From: JAVJST01 sp965229715
Lineage (GTDB): Bacteria; Pseudomonadota; Alphaproteobacteria; Rhodospirillales; Casp-alpha2
Direction of reading: 5' to 3'
NCBI GenBank assembly: GCA_965229715.1
Contig: CBDDJL010000004.1
Coordinates: forward strand, 868,001 to 932,000
Length of the DNA stretch: 64,000 bases
The notes under the pieces are model-generated. The model had not been told where the DNA came from, ran no database searches, and saw nothing but the letters and a program-made list of their open reading frames with translations. Each line of letters opens with the position of its first letter. The stretch's first letter is position 1. Shown here one piece after another: positions 63,308 through 64,000 of this stretch. The translations under genes were made by a program, and so were the position numbers.

Positions 63308-64000
63308 GCGAGACGCAAGGCCCGCAGCGCATCGTCTTCGTGACCGGCATGTCGGGCGCCGGCAAGTCGACGACCCTGAAAGCCTTCGAGGACCTCGGCT
63401 ACGAGGCCATCGACAATCTGCCGGTGGCGTTGCTCGGCGGTTTCACCATGCCCGGCGACGCCGGACATCCGGCGAACGCCGCCATCGGCATCGACGTCCG
63501 CAGCCGCGATTTCGACGCCCGCCGCCTGCTCGCCGAAATCGGGCGCTTCCGCGCCGACCCGGCGACCGCGGTGACGCTGCTGTTTCTGGAATGCGGCACC
63601 GACGAACTCGGCGACCGGTTCAAGACCACGCGGCGGCGTCATCCGCTGGCGCTCGACCGGCCGGTCAGCGACGGCATCAAGCAGGAACGGGTTCTGCTGG
63701 CGCCGCTCAAGGCCGCCGCCGATCTGGTGATCGACACCACCGGCAAGACATTGCCGGATTTCCGCCGCGAGATGGACAGCCACTTCGCCGAGGCGACATC
63801 GCCGGGCCTGACCGTGTTCGTGACCTCGTTTTCGTTCGCGCGCGGCGTGCCGAGGGACGCGGACCTGATGTTCGATGTGCGTTTTCTCGGCAATCCGCAT
63901 TACGAGGACGCGCTCCGCGACCGCACCGGCCGCGACGGCGCGGTTCAGGCATTTATCGAAAACGACCCGGATTTCGGCGGTTTCATGGCCAACCTGACGG
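63304..64000 (+). CDS. rapZ: RNase adapter protein RapZ (3' end outside window)
   Basis: 232 codons are visible before the window ends. The P-loop TGMSGAGKSTTLKAFEDLGYEAIDNLP is at about residues 14-40, with LFLECGTDELGDRFKTTRRRHPL and the C-terminal VTSFSFARGVPRDADLMFDVRFLGNPH, all RapZ (YvcJ) hallmarks. RapZ binds small RNAs and metabolites and directs their cleavage; it is usually next to hprK. The start overlaps the hprK stop. Confidence 0.94.
   Translation, partial: MSETQGPQRIVFVTGMSGAGKSTTLKAFEDLGYEAIDNLPVALLGGFTMPGDAGHPANAAIGIDVRSRDFDARRLLAEIGRFRADPATAVTLLFLECGTDELGDRFKTTRRRHPLALDRPVSDGIKQERVLLAPLKAAADLVIDTTGKTLPDFRREMDSHFAEATSPGLTVFVTSFSFARGVPRDADLMFDVRFLGNPHYEDALRDRTGRDGAVQAFIENDPDFGGFMANLT

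Overview
The window is a GC-rich chromosomal segment of an alphaproteobacterium, probably in or near the Rhodospirillales. Pointers are a CcrM-type GANTC methyltransferase next to rnhB, the ChvI/ChvG pair with short HprK and RapZ, a glpSTPQUV-type glycerol ABC transporter, two PAS_5-type proteins, and the palindromic intergenic repeats common in this class. No species can be named from sequence alone. Almost all the DNA is coding and chromosomal; no phage, transposase or CRISPR array is visible.

Layout. 1-1490: end of a membrane nucleotide cyclase. 1461-11551: glycerol utilisation locus, glpR-glpD-glpK leftward and glpVSTPQU rightward from a shared control region. 11626-20676: ferritin-like protein, LysE exporter, diguanylate cyclase, cobalamin adenosyltransferase, 3-hydroxyacyl-CoA dehydrogenase, homocysteine methyltransferase-type protein, YHS protein, histidine kinase and an ornithine cyclodeaminase-family enzyme. 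20716-24242: ccrM, rnhB and a CPA2 antiporter with a histone-H1-like tail. 24328-26218: a cupin gene whose 3' part is repeated 1.4 kb downstream, flanking an AT-richer two-gene insert of unknown function. 26221-44186: radical SAM protein, fused CoA transferase, two LysR regulators, a glycosyltransferase pair, moaB, lytic transglycosylase, DMT exporter, and a transglutaminase-like/GNAT/thioredoxin-like run. 44210-53207: uracil-DNA glycosylase, ETF-ubiquinone oxidoreductase, TSUP permease, TauD-type dioxygenase, TPR protein with ispE, an FMN riboswitch with ribH, and tRNA-Gln. 53322-64000: second PAS_5 protein, NDP-forming acyl-CoA synthetase with an enoyl-CoA hydratase and ArsC, then chvI-chvG, a Rieske oxygenase with a GlxA-type regulator, hprK and the start of rapZ.

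How genes work together. GlpV-S-T-P-Q-U should import glycerol, GlpK phosphorylates it and GlpD oxidises it to dihydroxyacetone phosphate, with GlpR as the likely repressor. ChvG/ChvI, HprK and RapZ form the envelope-stress and carbon-regulation block usual in this class. The most unusual features are the cupin-flanked insert, a dense cluster of GANTC sites with a perfect inverted repeat in front of ccrM, complementary loss of ATPase motifs in GlpS and GlpT, and the basic tail on the antiporter.

Limits: annotation is by reading motifs and translations; no database search was run. Start codons were adjusted where a Shine-Dalgarno sequence supports it.
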